From positions 1 through 35,820 of the forward strand of contig JARLJJ010000187.1 of the NCBI GenBank assembly GCA_031291275.1: 35,820 nt of DNA, read 5' to 3'. How positions within the stretch are numbered: the first letter of the stretch is position 1; each line of letters opens with the position of its first letter. The DNA comes from Formivibrio sp. (GTDB taxonomy: Bacteria; Pseudomonadota; Gammaproteobacteria; Burkholderiales; Chitinibacteraceae). Made by a program: the position numbers and the translations under genes. The notes under the pieces were generated by a model. The model had not been told where the DNA came from, searched no databases, and saw only the letters and a list, made by a program, of their open reading frames with translations. Shown piece after piece: positions 1 through 7,587 of this stretch.

Positions 1-604
1 CGTGGGCGATTTCGGGGCCATGTTGTACTCAGAATTTGCAAGAAATCAGGGCAATTTTAATGATTTCTTGCAAATCCATGCCTCGATCCAAGTCATTTTC
101 CCATTAAAAATCATTGCATTGAAAATTATTCAGGCCTGACTATTGAGTTCCCCTGCTGTAAGCGATTTGATGAAATCAGGAAATTTCAGCATGCCAATGT
201 GTTGCCGCAGCCTAAGCTCATGATGTTTACCCCCTATATTTAAAACCGCGTTTCAAATATAGGAACTGAACTATTATTCATCCAGTTAAAGCGAATGAAT
301 TTGTGCGTTGCCACAACGATTTACTTGGGTAGAAGCCACAAATCGTCAAGCCTCAATAAATCGACAACTTCTATAGATTGCATTACGTTTATTCAAAATA
401 AATATCAATAAACAAATACTTAACTTCACATCGCCCGATCTGAAAAATAACGCCCTTGGGGTATGGACCTACCATTCATCGGTCATTTGTGCCCAAACAA
501 AACCAACCTATCCGGAAACGAGCCTAGCGTTAACCAAGTAGAGCATACAAACAAGCAAAGCTATTTGTATGTATGATTTTTCAATCCTGTGTATGGGGGG
601 CAAT
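1..604. other. AT-rich gene-free region upstream of the OmpA-like gene
   Basis: I see no convincing gene here. The only open frame entering from the left edge (+, frame 2) stops at about 136 and resembles nothing I know. The stretch is visibly richer in A+T than the rest of the window. It holds three inverted repeats: perfect 15-bp arms at 34-48 and 61-75; 9-bp arms at 233-241 and 255-263; and 8-bp arms at 544-551 and 564-571 just before the OmpA-like gene. No clear sigma-70 promoter stands out, although the OmpA-like gene presumably has one here. Confidence 0.6.
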
Positions 605-1270
605 ATGTCTAAGAAACTTTTAATAAGTTTTATCGTATCAGCCGTGTTTGCCGGAGTGAGCACCGTATCTTATGCGGGTATCGAAGCATATGTTCAGGGC
701 GCAACAGCCGAGCCCGTATGGAAAAATAGTTTTGGCGAATGCTGGCATACCGGCACGTGGACTCCGGAAGCCGCTACAGTGGAAGGATGTGATGGCTATG
801 TGAAACCCGTCCCCCCTGCCCCCGTTGCAGCCACACCAGAACCGGCCCCTATGCCTGAGCCAGCAAAGACAGAACCTCCGCCTCCGCCCAAGGTCTTTAC
901 CTTGAAAGCGGATGTATTGTTTGATTTTGATAAGGCTGTTCTGAAGCCTGATGGAAAAAAGGCACTTGATTCTTTGTATGACGAAGTCAAAAAGGATGAT
1001 CCGCAAATTGGTTTTGCCAAGGTGACCGGATATGCCGACCGAATCGGGACTGAAAAATACAACCTGAAACTATCCAAAGCTCGTGCCGATACGGTCGCGG
1101 ATTATTTGACCGCCAAGGGTACGCAAGAAAACAAAATACAGACCGAAGGATTAGGCAAAGCCAATCCCGTTACTGGCAATACCTGCAACAAGGTCCATCC
1201 ACGCAAGAAATTGATTGAATGCCTGGCACCGGATCGTCGCGTGGAAATTGAAATCCAAGGGCAGAAGTAA
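605..1270 (+). CDS. OmpA-family outer-envelope protein (C-terminal peptidoglycan-binding domain)
   Basis: The predicted protein has 221 residues. It opens with a Sec signal peptide (MSKKLLISF..., cleavage near SYA-G, about residue 24). A short Cys-containing region with CWHTGTW and GCDGY follows, then a Pro-rich hinge at about 75-98. The C-terminal half is an OmpA-like domain starting at [18 protein letters not shown], with [16 protein letters not shown] and ending [10 protein letters not shown]; this domain binds peptidoglycan in the family. No eight-stranded barrel precedes it, so it is probably a periplasmic or envelope tether rather than a porin. The ATG at 605 was chosen because a GGGGGG ribosome site sits just before it and the signal peptide starts there; an in-frame ATG at 569 would add 12 residues. 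A hairpin terminator follows at 1299. Confidence 0.9.
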   Translation: MSKKLLISFIVSAVFAGVSTVSYAGIEAYVQGATAEPVWKNSFGECWHTGTWTPEAATVEGCDGYVKPVPPAPVAATPEPAPMPEPAKTEPPPPPKVFTLKADVLFDFDKAVLKPDGKKALDSLYDEVKKDDPQIGFAKVTGYADRIGTEKYNLKLSKARADTVADYLTAKGTQENKIQTEGLGKANPVTGNTCNKVHPRKKLIECLAPDRRVEIEIQGQK

Positions 1271-1298
1271 TCGATATTCAGATTGATGCAAGGGGTGA

Positions 1299-1325
1299 AC
1301 AGGCGGCCAACGGCCGCCTGTTTCA
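1299..1325 (+). terminator. Intrinsic terminator after the OmpA-like gene
   Basis: Perfect 10-bp GC-rich arms (1299-1308 and 1312-1321) flank a 3-base loop and run into TTTCATT on the plus strand. It lies between the convergent OmpA-like gene and clcA, so it may also help stop clcA transcripts, although the minus-strand side has no T-run. Confidence 0.75.
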
Positions 1326-1329
1326 TTCA

Positions 1330-2664
1330 TTACTGTTCATTCGCTGGTGGTAACACTGGTTTTACCTCGCAACGGGTGAGCTGTAAATCAGCCAAAGCGC
1401 TATAAAGAGGCATTCCAAACAGACGCGAAATCAGTGATGCCAACATCGCGACTGCCATCAGGCTGATGACCATTTCATGCCCGTCAATCATTTCCATCAC
1501 GATGATAAATGAGGTCAGTGGCGCTTGCGTAACCGCAGCCAGAAAGCCCGCCATGCATAATGCATAAATCGATAGTGCATTTGTGGCGGCAAAGAGATTG
1601 TGTACATCGACGCCGATACCCACGCCAATGGCAAGGCAGGGGGCAAAAATCCCACCGGGCATTCCGCTCAGGAAAGAAAAGACCGTTGCAGCAAACTTCA
1701 CGGGTGCATAGAACCAAGGCATGCTCCAGTTGCCTTCCAGTGCCCCTTGCGTAAAGAGATAACCAGAACCGAACGAGGCGCCGCTGGTGACCATGCCTAA
1801 CAGGGCTACCATCAGGCCACAAAAACCAGCCCAACGGTAGGGATGTGCCCTTCTTTGGCGCCCCAGCCAGTCCTTTCCAGGCTGGGCGCCCTTGACCAGC
1901 ATCTGGCTGAATAGGCCACCCGCCAAGCCGCAAATAAGAGCGCAGACCAGCGCAGGCCAGAGAATACGATAGGTCACATCGGATACGGCGAGGCGACCAA
2001 AATAGATGTAGTTCCCCTGAAATGAAATCGAAATCAGACCCGCCAGAACAATGGCCGAGATCAACACGCCGTTAGTTTTTTCCTCAAAGCGTTTTCCGAG
2101 TTCTTCGATGGCGAATACGATCCCTGCAAGTGGGGTATTAAAGGCTGCAGCAATACCCGCAGCGCCACCGGCCAGGATGAGATGCTTGGTATAACGTTGC
2201 GAGTAAGTCGGCAAAAAACGCCTGAACGCGTGCATGACACTTGCGCCGACTTGAACGGATGGCCCTTCTCTGCCAATTGAAAATCCGGCGGCCAGTCCTG
2301 CAATTCCTAGCAGGATTTTCCCGAATGCAATTCGCAATGACACAAACAAGCCGATTTGCTCGCTTGACGTTTCCTCACGCAAGGCAGCAATCACTTGCGG
2401 AATACCGCTACCTTCTGCGCCGGGAAAATATTTACGGGTTAACCATACGATCGAGACACCAGCAGCCGGGCAAATCAGCAAGGGGAACCAACCGTATTGG
2501 TGGACGGTAGTACTAAAAAACCGGATGGCATATTCGGTCAGGCGTGAAAACAAAACCACGACCAAACCCGTGACGGCGGCTGCGATCCAGATGACGGCGC
2601 GTTCTTTCCAGGCAGAACGATCTGTCAGGCGGTGACGATATATCGATCTATAGAAATGGCGCAT
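1330..2664 (-). CDS. clcA: Voltage-gated ClC-type chloride channel/antiporter
   Basis: This 444-residue inner-membrane protein is a member of the ClC family, which exchanges chloride for protons or conducts chloride. The family signatures are in order: GSGIP at 85-89 and GREGP at 131-135, whose Glu133 matches the gating glutamate. FAIEEL at about 184-189 carries the inner proton glutamate, PGGIFAP lies at about 335, and a Tyr in MPLYSAL near the C-terminus matches the central ion-coordinating tyrosine. With gating and inner glutamates both present, an antiporter is more likely than a pure channel; this is inference from family rules. There are no C-terminal CBS domains. It is the last gene of the minus-strand otsA-otsB-mscS-marR-clcA run and starts 48 bases after marR, which suggests co-transcription and MarR control. 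The symbol is by family; it is not certain that it is a strict orthologue. Confidence 0.9.
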   Translation of the reverse strand: MRHFYRSIYRHRLTDRSAWKERAVIWIAAAVTGLVVVLFSRLTEYAIRFFSTTVHQYGWFPLLICPAAGVSIVWLTRKYFPGAEGSGIPQVIAALREETSSEQIGLFVSLRIAFGKILLGIAGLAAGFSIGREGPSVQVGASVMHAFRRFLPTYSQRYTKHLILAGGAAGIAAAFNTPLAGIVFAIEELGKRFEEKTNGVLISAIVLAGLISISFQGNYIYFGRLAVSDVTYRILWPALVCALICGLAGGLFSQMLVKGAQPGKDWLGRQRRAHPYRWAGFCGLMVALLGMVTSGASFGSGYLFTQGALEGNWSMPWFYAPVKFAATVFSFLSGMPGGIFAPCLAIGVGIGVDVHNLFAATNALSIYALCMAGFLAAVTQAPLTSFIIVMEMIDGHEMVISLMAVAMLASLISRLFGMPLYSALADLQLTRCEVKPVLPPANEQ

Positions 2665-2712
2665 GATGTACTCGGCAAAGAGTTTTATGTATTGGAAATA
2701 GTTATGCGCGGC

Positions 2713-3210
2713 TTAAATATCCGCGAGCGGCGTTTCACTGCCCTGGGCCTCAAGGGCTTCCATTTGCTCCAGCAGTACTTGCAAATTCTGATTCAGATCG
2801 CGCAAGGTCCGGTAGGGCAATTTATCCAATGCGTCGGGCAATAAACCGCGAACAGGACCGGGGGCTTGGTGCAATTGCTCCTCGCCATGGGGCGTGACAA
2901 ATAGGCCTGTGACGCGACTGTCGGTTTCCGTGCGCTCTTTACGCACAAAATCCAATTCCACCAGTTTGGCGATGATGTTGCTGGCTGTCGACTGATGGAC
3001 GGACATGGATTGAGCCAGCGCAGTGACACTAATGCCAGGCGTATTGGCGACGGCAGACAGCGCCCAAAGCAGGGAGCCGCTAATCCCCAGCTTGTCTTCT
3101 ATCGATTGGAAATGTTTGCGGACTGATTTGAAAATCATCCGGAATTGTCGCAAGACTTCCATATCCAGACTGTGGTCTGGGGGCGGGGCGATGGTTGTTG
3201 TCGTTTTCAT
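2713..3210 (-). CDS. MarR-family transcriptional regulator
   Basis: A 165-residue cytoplasmic DNA-binding protein. The winged-helix core is recognisable: VTALAQSMSVHQSTASNIIAKLVELDFVRK is the helix-turn-helix at about 62-91, and RTETDSRVTGLFVTPHG is the wing at about 93-109. A long C-terminal helix follows, for dimerisation. It lies between mscS and clcA on the same strand, so it probably controls this stress run or its own operon, perhaps in answer to a small ligand; the ligand cannot be read from sequence. The start ATG at 3210 has no strong ribosome site; no better in-frame start is seen before the conserved part. Confidence 0.85.
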   Translation of the reverse strand: MKTTTTIAPPPDHSLDMEVLRQFRMIFKSVRKHFQSIEDKLGISGSLLWALSAVANTPGISVTALAQSMSVHQSTASNIIAKLVELDFVRKERTETDSRVTGLFVTPHGEEQLHQAPGPVRGLLPDALDKLPYRTLRDLNQNLQVLLEQMEALEAQGSETPLADI

Positions 3211-3272
3211 GATTAAATAGTTTCGAGCAAATGGATTGCGGATGGCATTCTAGCGTACCTGCCGATGAATAC

Positions 3273-4349
3273 TCATGTTGCTAGTGCTGTTTTTAATGGC
3301 ATTGATGCGATGTGAAGCGTCTGTGTCGGGAAAGCAAAGTCGATGCCTTCGGCCGCAAGGTGTTCGATGAGTTGTAGATTGATGTTTTGCTGGATGTCCA
3401 TGAACCGGGTGTAGTCCGGATCCAGAACATAGTAAACCACCTCAAAATCCAAACTGCTGGCGCCAATTTTCTTGAAATGGGTCCGATCAAGGCGGATGCC
3501 GGATTGGGCACTAGCCACTGCGCGGATGATTTCGTTGGTTCGCACCAGTTGTGCCGGGGTGGTCCCAAAAACCAAACCAATCTCAAAGACCACCCGGCGC
3601 TCGGTCATGCGTTTGTAATTCCTGATGCGACTTTTGAGTAGATCCGTATTGGAAAAAACGAGTTCTTCACCATTCAGACTTTGAATGCGGGTAGTTTTGA
3701 GTCCGACATGTTTGACGGTACCCATCAGATCATCAACGATAATGAAATCGCCGGTAACAAAAGGTTTGTCCAATGAAATGGATAACGAGGCAAAGAGATC
3801 GCCCAGAATATTCTGCACCGCCAAGGCAATGGCAATGCCTCCAATGCCCAGACTAGCGACGAGCGTCGTGATGTTGAAGCCGAAGTTATCCAACACCAGC
3901 AATGTCAGAATAATCCACAACACAGTCTCGGTCAGGAAAGCAATGATGCTGTAATTGGTGGCTGCGCTGCCATTATTGGCTTCCTGGTGTTTCTTGACCA
4001 AGGTATTGCGCCAACCGCGAATAGCGCGGTGTCCCCATAGCCCGATTTGAAACAACAGCACCAAAGTAAAACCATGCTGAATGGCCAGCTCTAGACGGGG
4101 CGTGATTTCCAGGGTGCTGATCGGCACAATGAGCGCCACTGCCAGCAGCGACAGGCTATGGGTAGAGGCGACCACATCCGCGAACAGGTCATCCCAGTGC
4201 GTGGCACTTCGGCGGGACCACTGAAAGAGTTTTTTTACGATGATTGCACGGATTACAAAAAGGATGCCGAAGAAAATTAAAGTCATCCCGCCGGCAATCA
4301 GCAGATCTTCCAACGTATTTTTCTGGAGCAGTCGCTGAAAATAGTTCAT
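3273..4349 (-). CDS. MscS-family mechanosensitive ion channel
   Basis: A 358-residue membrane protein with an N-terminal set of hydrophobic helices (about 15-35, 65-85, 95-110, 135-155). The MscS pore helix follows (LGIGGIAIALAVQNILGD, about 170-190), with the Gly/Ala packing typical of TM3. The beta-domain carries DKPFVTGDFI and TTRIQSLNGEELVFSN, and the C-terminal alpha/beta domain completes the cytoplasmic vestibule. Channels of this family open under membrane tension and release solutes on hypo-osmotic shock. It starts 10 bases after the otsB stop codon, so it is likely translated from the same message. Making an osmolyte and having a release valve in one operon is functionally coherent. 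Confidence 0.9.
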   Translation of the reverse strand: MNYFQRLLQKNTLEDLLIAGGMTLIFFGILFVIRAIIVKKLFQWSRRSATHWDDLFADVVASTHSLSLLAVALIVPISTLEITPRLELAIQHGFTLVLLFQIGLWGHRAIRGWRNTLVKKHQEANNGSAATNYSIIAFLTETVLWIILTLLVLDNFGFNITTLVASLGIGGIAIALAVQNILGDLFASLSISLDKPFVTGDFIIVDDLMGTVKHVGLKTTRIQSLNGEELVFSNTDLLKSRIRNYKRMTERRVVFEIGLVFGTTPAQLVRTNEIIRAVASAQSGIRLDRTHFKKIGASSLDFEVVYYVLDPDYTRFMDIQQNINLQLIEHLAAEGIDFAFPTQTLHIASMPLKTALAT

Positions 4350-4359
4350 CGCTTATTTC

Positions 4360-5118
4360 CTACTTATGGGCTCGGATCAAGCGGTCTATGCGCTGGACCA
4401 GGAGTGCCATTTCACTCTGGCTATTGAGGTAAAAAGAAGCCGCTGAGTTGTCTTTTTGCCCGACACGTATGGTCAGCCAGTCAGGTAACGCTTTTCGGAA
4501 CACGACTTCGTCGGTTTCATCGTCGCCAACAAAAAGTGCCTTGCTTGATCTTTCCGTACGTTGCAGTGCAAGCAGGGCATCAAATTTGTCATTGGAATTT
4601 TCCGGTAACAAATTGACTACGCACTTCCCGCCGATGATTCTCGGGCTGGGCTGGAGCTGATTGAGCAAAGCGTGAAGAGCCAATTTGGCTTCATCCCGAT
4701 TGCTGGTCATGCGGTAGTGCAAAGACAGTGAATGCTGCTTGTTTTCCATCTTGACGCCTTGCGGAAGCGTATGCCATGCCGCAAGAATCTGCCGTTCCCA
4801 GACGGCAATTTCAGCTGAATCGCCGGTCTTATCGGTTAATCCGGGAATGCCTTCGGCGCCATGATTGCCGACGATATATTTGGGTTCGAAATTGAGCCGA
4901 GCCCGGACATCGCTAATGGCCCGACCGGTGATCACAGCCACAGTGGCAACTTCGGTCAGATGGGTCATGGCTCGACCCATGCTCGTCGGCGCGCAGGCAT
5001 CTTCTGGCCGGGGAACGATGGGTGCCAGCGTGCCATCAAAATCGAAAGCCAATAAAGTTTGGTTGTCGATAAAATCAATCAAAGCATGCTCGCCATGCGG
5101 CGAAAAAATGTATTTCAT
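4360..5118 (-). CDS. otsB: Trehalose-6-phosphate phosphatase
   Basis: A 252-residue HAD-superfamily phosphatase that removes the phosphate from trehalose-6-phosphate to give trehalose. Motif I is DFDGTLAP, with nucleophile Asp26 and acid/base Asp28. Motif II lies in VITGR, GNHGAEG is the family's substrate-region signature, and GDDETDE is the metal-binding motif IV. The ATG at 5118 overlaps the TGA of otsA (TGATG), which indicates translational coupling; a TTG one codon upstream is an alternative. The tight overlap puts this phosphatase directly behind the synthase that makes its substrate. Confidence 0.93.
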   Translation of the reverse strand: MKYIFSPHGEHALIDFIDNQTLLAFDFDGTLAPIVPRPEDACAPTSMGRAMTHLTEVATVAVITGRAISDVRARLNFEPKYIVGNHGAEGIPGLTDKTGDSAEIAVWERQILAAWHTLPQGVKMENKQHSLSLHYRMTSNRDEAKLALHALLNQLQPSPRIIGGKCVVNLLPENSNDKFDALLALQRTERSSKALFVGDDETDEVVFRKALPDWLTIRVGQKDNSAASFYLNSQSEMALLVQRIDRLIRAHK

Positions 5119-7355
5119 CAACAGTTCTCCGAGTGCGAAAGCAGACGCGCTTCGATGCGTTCTCTACGTCTGGATCGCGCGGCATCCTGCAACATGTGGC
5201 CAGCCCAGCGATAGACGTTGCGCTCGCGGACGGTGGTACGCAGATTGCGCATGCGTTCACGCTGTTCGCCCTCGGGCATGGTCATCGCGCGATACAAGGC
5301 ATCCGCCGTTTCTTCAACATGGTAAGGATTGACGATGAGCGCCTCGGGCAGTTCACCGGCAGCCCCGGCAAATTGACTTAAGATCAACACGCCAGCGAGA
5401 TCGTTACGGCTAGAGATGAACTCCTTGCTGACCAGATTCATTCCGTCATGCAAGCTGGTGACTACGCAAGCTTCCGCGCCACGGAAATAGCGAGTAAGTA
5501 CGTTGCTTCCCTGATGCTCCGCCAGCAGAATAAACGGCTTGTAGCTTTCATTGCCAAAACGCTGATTGATTTCTTCGACGCGCTGCAGTAACCGCTCCTG
5601 AAAATACCGGTATTCATCCAATGAGCTGCGTGAAGGCGCTGCCACCTGGATCAATGAAAATTTACCAATCATGTCCGGGTGTTTTTCCAGCATGCGCTCA
5701 ACCGCATTGGCACGTTCAAGAATACCCTTGGTGTAATCGAAACGGTCAACACCGATGGCAACCTGATGCGAGGCAGAAAGTCCAAAACGTTGGCGCAACT
5801 CACTTCGGCAATCTTCAATCGAAGGCCAGCTGGCTTCTTCCGCTTCATCAGGCCAATGAATCGAGATGGGATAGCTTTTTACCAGCGTTTCCCGATTGTC
5901 CAGCCTGATAATCGAATGCTCGTGCTCAATCCGGGTTTCCAGGAAGCGATCGACCGTTTCAATAAAATTTTTGCAATGATAGCGGGTGTGAAATCCCAAA
6001 ATGCTGCTGCCTAACATCCCGCGCAGCAATTCTGCTCGCCAAGGGCAGATGCTGAACGACTCTGGATTGGGCCACGGAATATGCCAGAAGGTAATGATCG
6101 TGGCACGCGGAAGACGTTCCCGGATCATCTGGGGTAGCAGTGCAAAATGGTAATCCTGAACCAGGATAACGGGATCGTCAGTGCGCGCCGAGGCAATGAC
6201 CTTATCGGCGAAGCGTTGGTTAACTGCCTTGTAGTATTCCCAATCGGAAACGCGGAAAACGGGACGCACATGGGCAATATGACAAAGTGGCCACAAACCC
6301 TCATTGGCAAAACCGTAGTAGTAACCTTCCTCTTCTTCCTTGGTCAACCAGACACGCTTGAGCGAGTAGGACGGTTTGTCCGGTGGAACCTGCACCGTGT
6401 CATTGCTATCCACAACCAACCGATCCGCAGAGCCGCTGCCATGGGCAATCCAGGTGCCTGAGCAAGCGCGCATGACCGGCTCGACTGCAGTAACCAGACC
6501 ACTGGCCGGGCGTTTAACGACAATGCCATCGGGTGTATTTTCGTGAATGTAGGGTTCGCGATTCGAGACTACGAGCACTTCATCTCCGCGCAGGTCCGCA
6601 TGCAGCAAATCGCGCAGCTTTTCCGGAGTCCATAAGTCTTGTGGACTTTCCCGGCTGCGCCGTTCCTCTTCCAGCTCGCGCAACATGGCACGCAAATCCT
6701 GCGCCAGAGGCTGAAGTTCAGGAGAAGAGGTCTCAAAGGGTTTGAGTAAACCTTCTCCGCGCATGAGTGCACGAGCCCCGGCGACCCAGCCACGCAGACT
6801 CAGGTGTGCCGTGATTACGGTGATCAGCGCGATGACACTGCCCAGGATGACAAAAAATAGAATCAGGTAGCGGCGCGTATCTTCGCCGCGCTTTTCGGCA
6901 TAGCTCAGGTCGTGTACCAGAATGAGTTCACCCAGACTTAACACTCCACGATCCAGTGGCTCTACCGCGATGTGAACAGAACCACGGGTTAGCTTCAGAG
7001 TGGGGGAGCTTTTTTTGGCAACGGCATCCGCCACACTGCAACTGATGCCATCCGGGAACCCCGCGGTTTTTTCCGAAAGTTGTCCATCGTGGTCGCAAAT
7101 ACCCACGCCAAGCACGCGTTCGTCCATGATTAAACGATTGAAAATACTGTCCAAGCGAACATGATCCAGACTGGTGACTGCGTCGAAGACATTGTCGCTA
7201 ATGGTGTTGGCAATCAGTTGCGAGCGGCTGTTGAGATCGCGCACCGTCCAGCGCAAAGAAAGTTGATCGACCAATGGCACGGTCAAATAAGCGGTTGCCG
7301 CGATCACTAAAAACAAGGGCGCAAGAAAGCGAAATTGCAATCGAAAGGTATTCAT
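5118..7355 (-). CDS. otsA: Membrane-anchored trehalose-6-phosphate synthase (GT20) with sensor-like N-terminus
   Basis: This enzyme joins UDP-glucose (or a similar donor) to glucose-6-phosphate to form trehalose-6-phosphate. With the ATG at 7355 it has 745 residues, far longer than the ~470 of E. coli OtsA. The extra N-terminus has a transmembrane helix at about 11-31, an extracytoplasmic stretch at about 32-162, a second helix at about 163-185, and a HAMP-like linker with coiled-coil character at about 186-240. The GT20 domain follows from about 257: VVSNREPY, HIPWPNPESF, VGVDRFDYTKG (conserved Arg and Lys for phosphate binding) and LHDGMNLVSKEF. The 7355 start has a GGAG ribosome site 8 bases upstream and a short basic segment before the first helix; an ATG at 7412 would add 19 residues with a poorer site. 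It heads the run to otsB. Confidence 0.88.
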   Translation of the reverse strand: MNTFRLQFRFLAPLFLVIAATAYLTVPLVDQLSLRWTVRDLNSRSQLIANTISDNVFDAVTSLDHVRLDSIFNRLIMDERVLGVGICDHDGQLSEKTAGFPDGISCSVADAVAKKSSPTLKLTRGSVHIAVEPLDRGVLSLGELILVHDLSYAEKRGEDTRRYLILFFVILGSVIALITVITAHLSLRGWVAGARALMRGEGLLKPFETSSPELQPLAQDLRAMLRELEEERRSRESPQDLWTPEKLRDLLHADLRGDEVLVVSNREPYIHENTPDGIVVKRPASGLVTAVEPVMRACSGTWIAHGSGSADRLVVDSNDTVQVPPDKPSYSLKRVWLTKEEEEGYYYGFANEGLWPLCHIAHVRPVFRVSDWEYYKAVNQRFADKVIASARTDDPVILVQDYHFALLPQMIRERLPRATIITFWHIPWPNPESFSICPWRAELLRGMLGSSILGFHTRYHCKNFIETVDRFLETRIEHEHSIIRLDNRETLVKSYPISIHWPDEAEEASWPSIEDCRSELRQRFGLSASHQVAIGVDRFDYTKGILERANAVERMLEKHPDMIGKFSLIQVAAPSRSSLDEYRYFQERLLQRVEEINQRFGNESYKPFILLAEHQGSNVLTRYFRGAEACVVTSLHDGMNLVSKEFISSRNDLAGVLILSQFAGAAGELPEALIVNPYHVEETADALYRAMTMPEGEQRERMRNLRTTVRERNVYRWAGHMLQDAARSRRRERIEARLLSHSENC

Positions 7356-7587
7356 GGCAGCGACTCCGAGACGGGCGTGGCGCATCTTATGGGGGGAATG
7401 GGGGGCGTTCATGCACTCGATGAGTTGAGCAATAAAACCAGTGATTTTGTCTACACGAAGAGATTACTTTGCCATATTATATTTGTGCAAATGCATTTTG
7501 TCATCTGCGAGATGGTGCGACTGCCGGTATGGCATGCAAGAAATTCTGGCGCGGAGACCTATTTATAGCATGCGAAAGGAACAGACC

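Noticed and set aside
2-136. Tail of a gene entering from the left edge
   Set aside because: The open frame is short, AT-rich, contains the 15-bp inverted repeat and has no recognisable motif.
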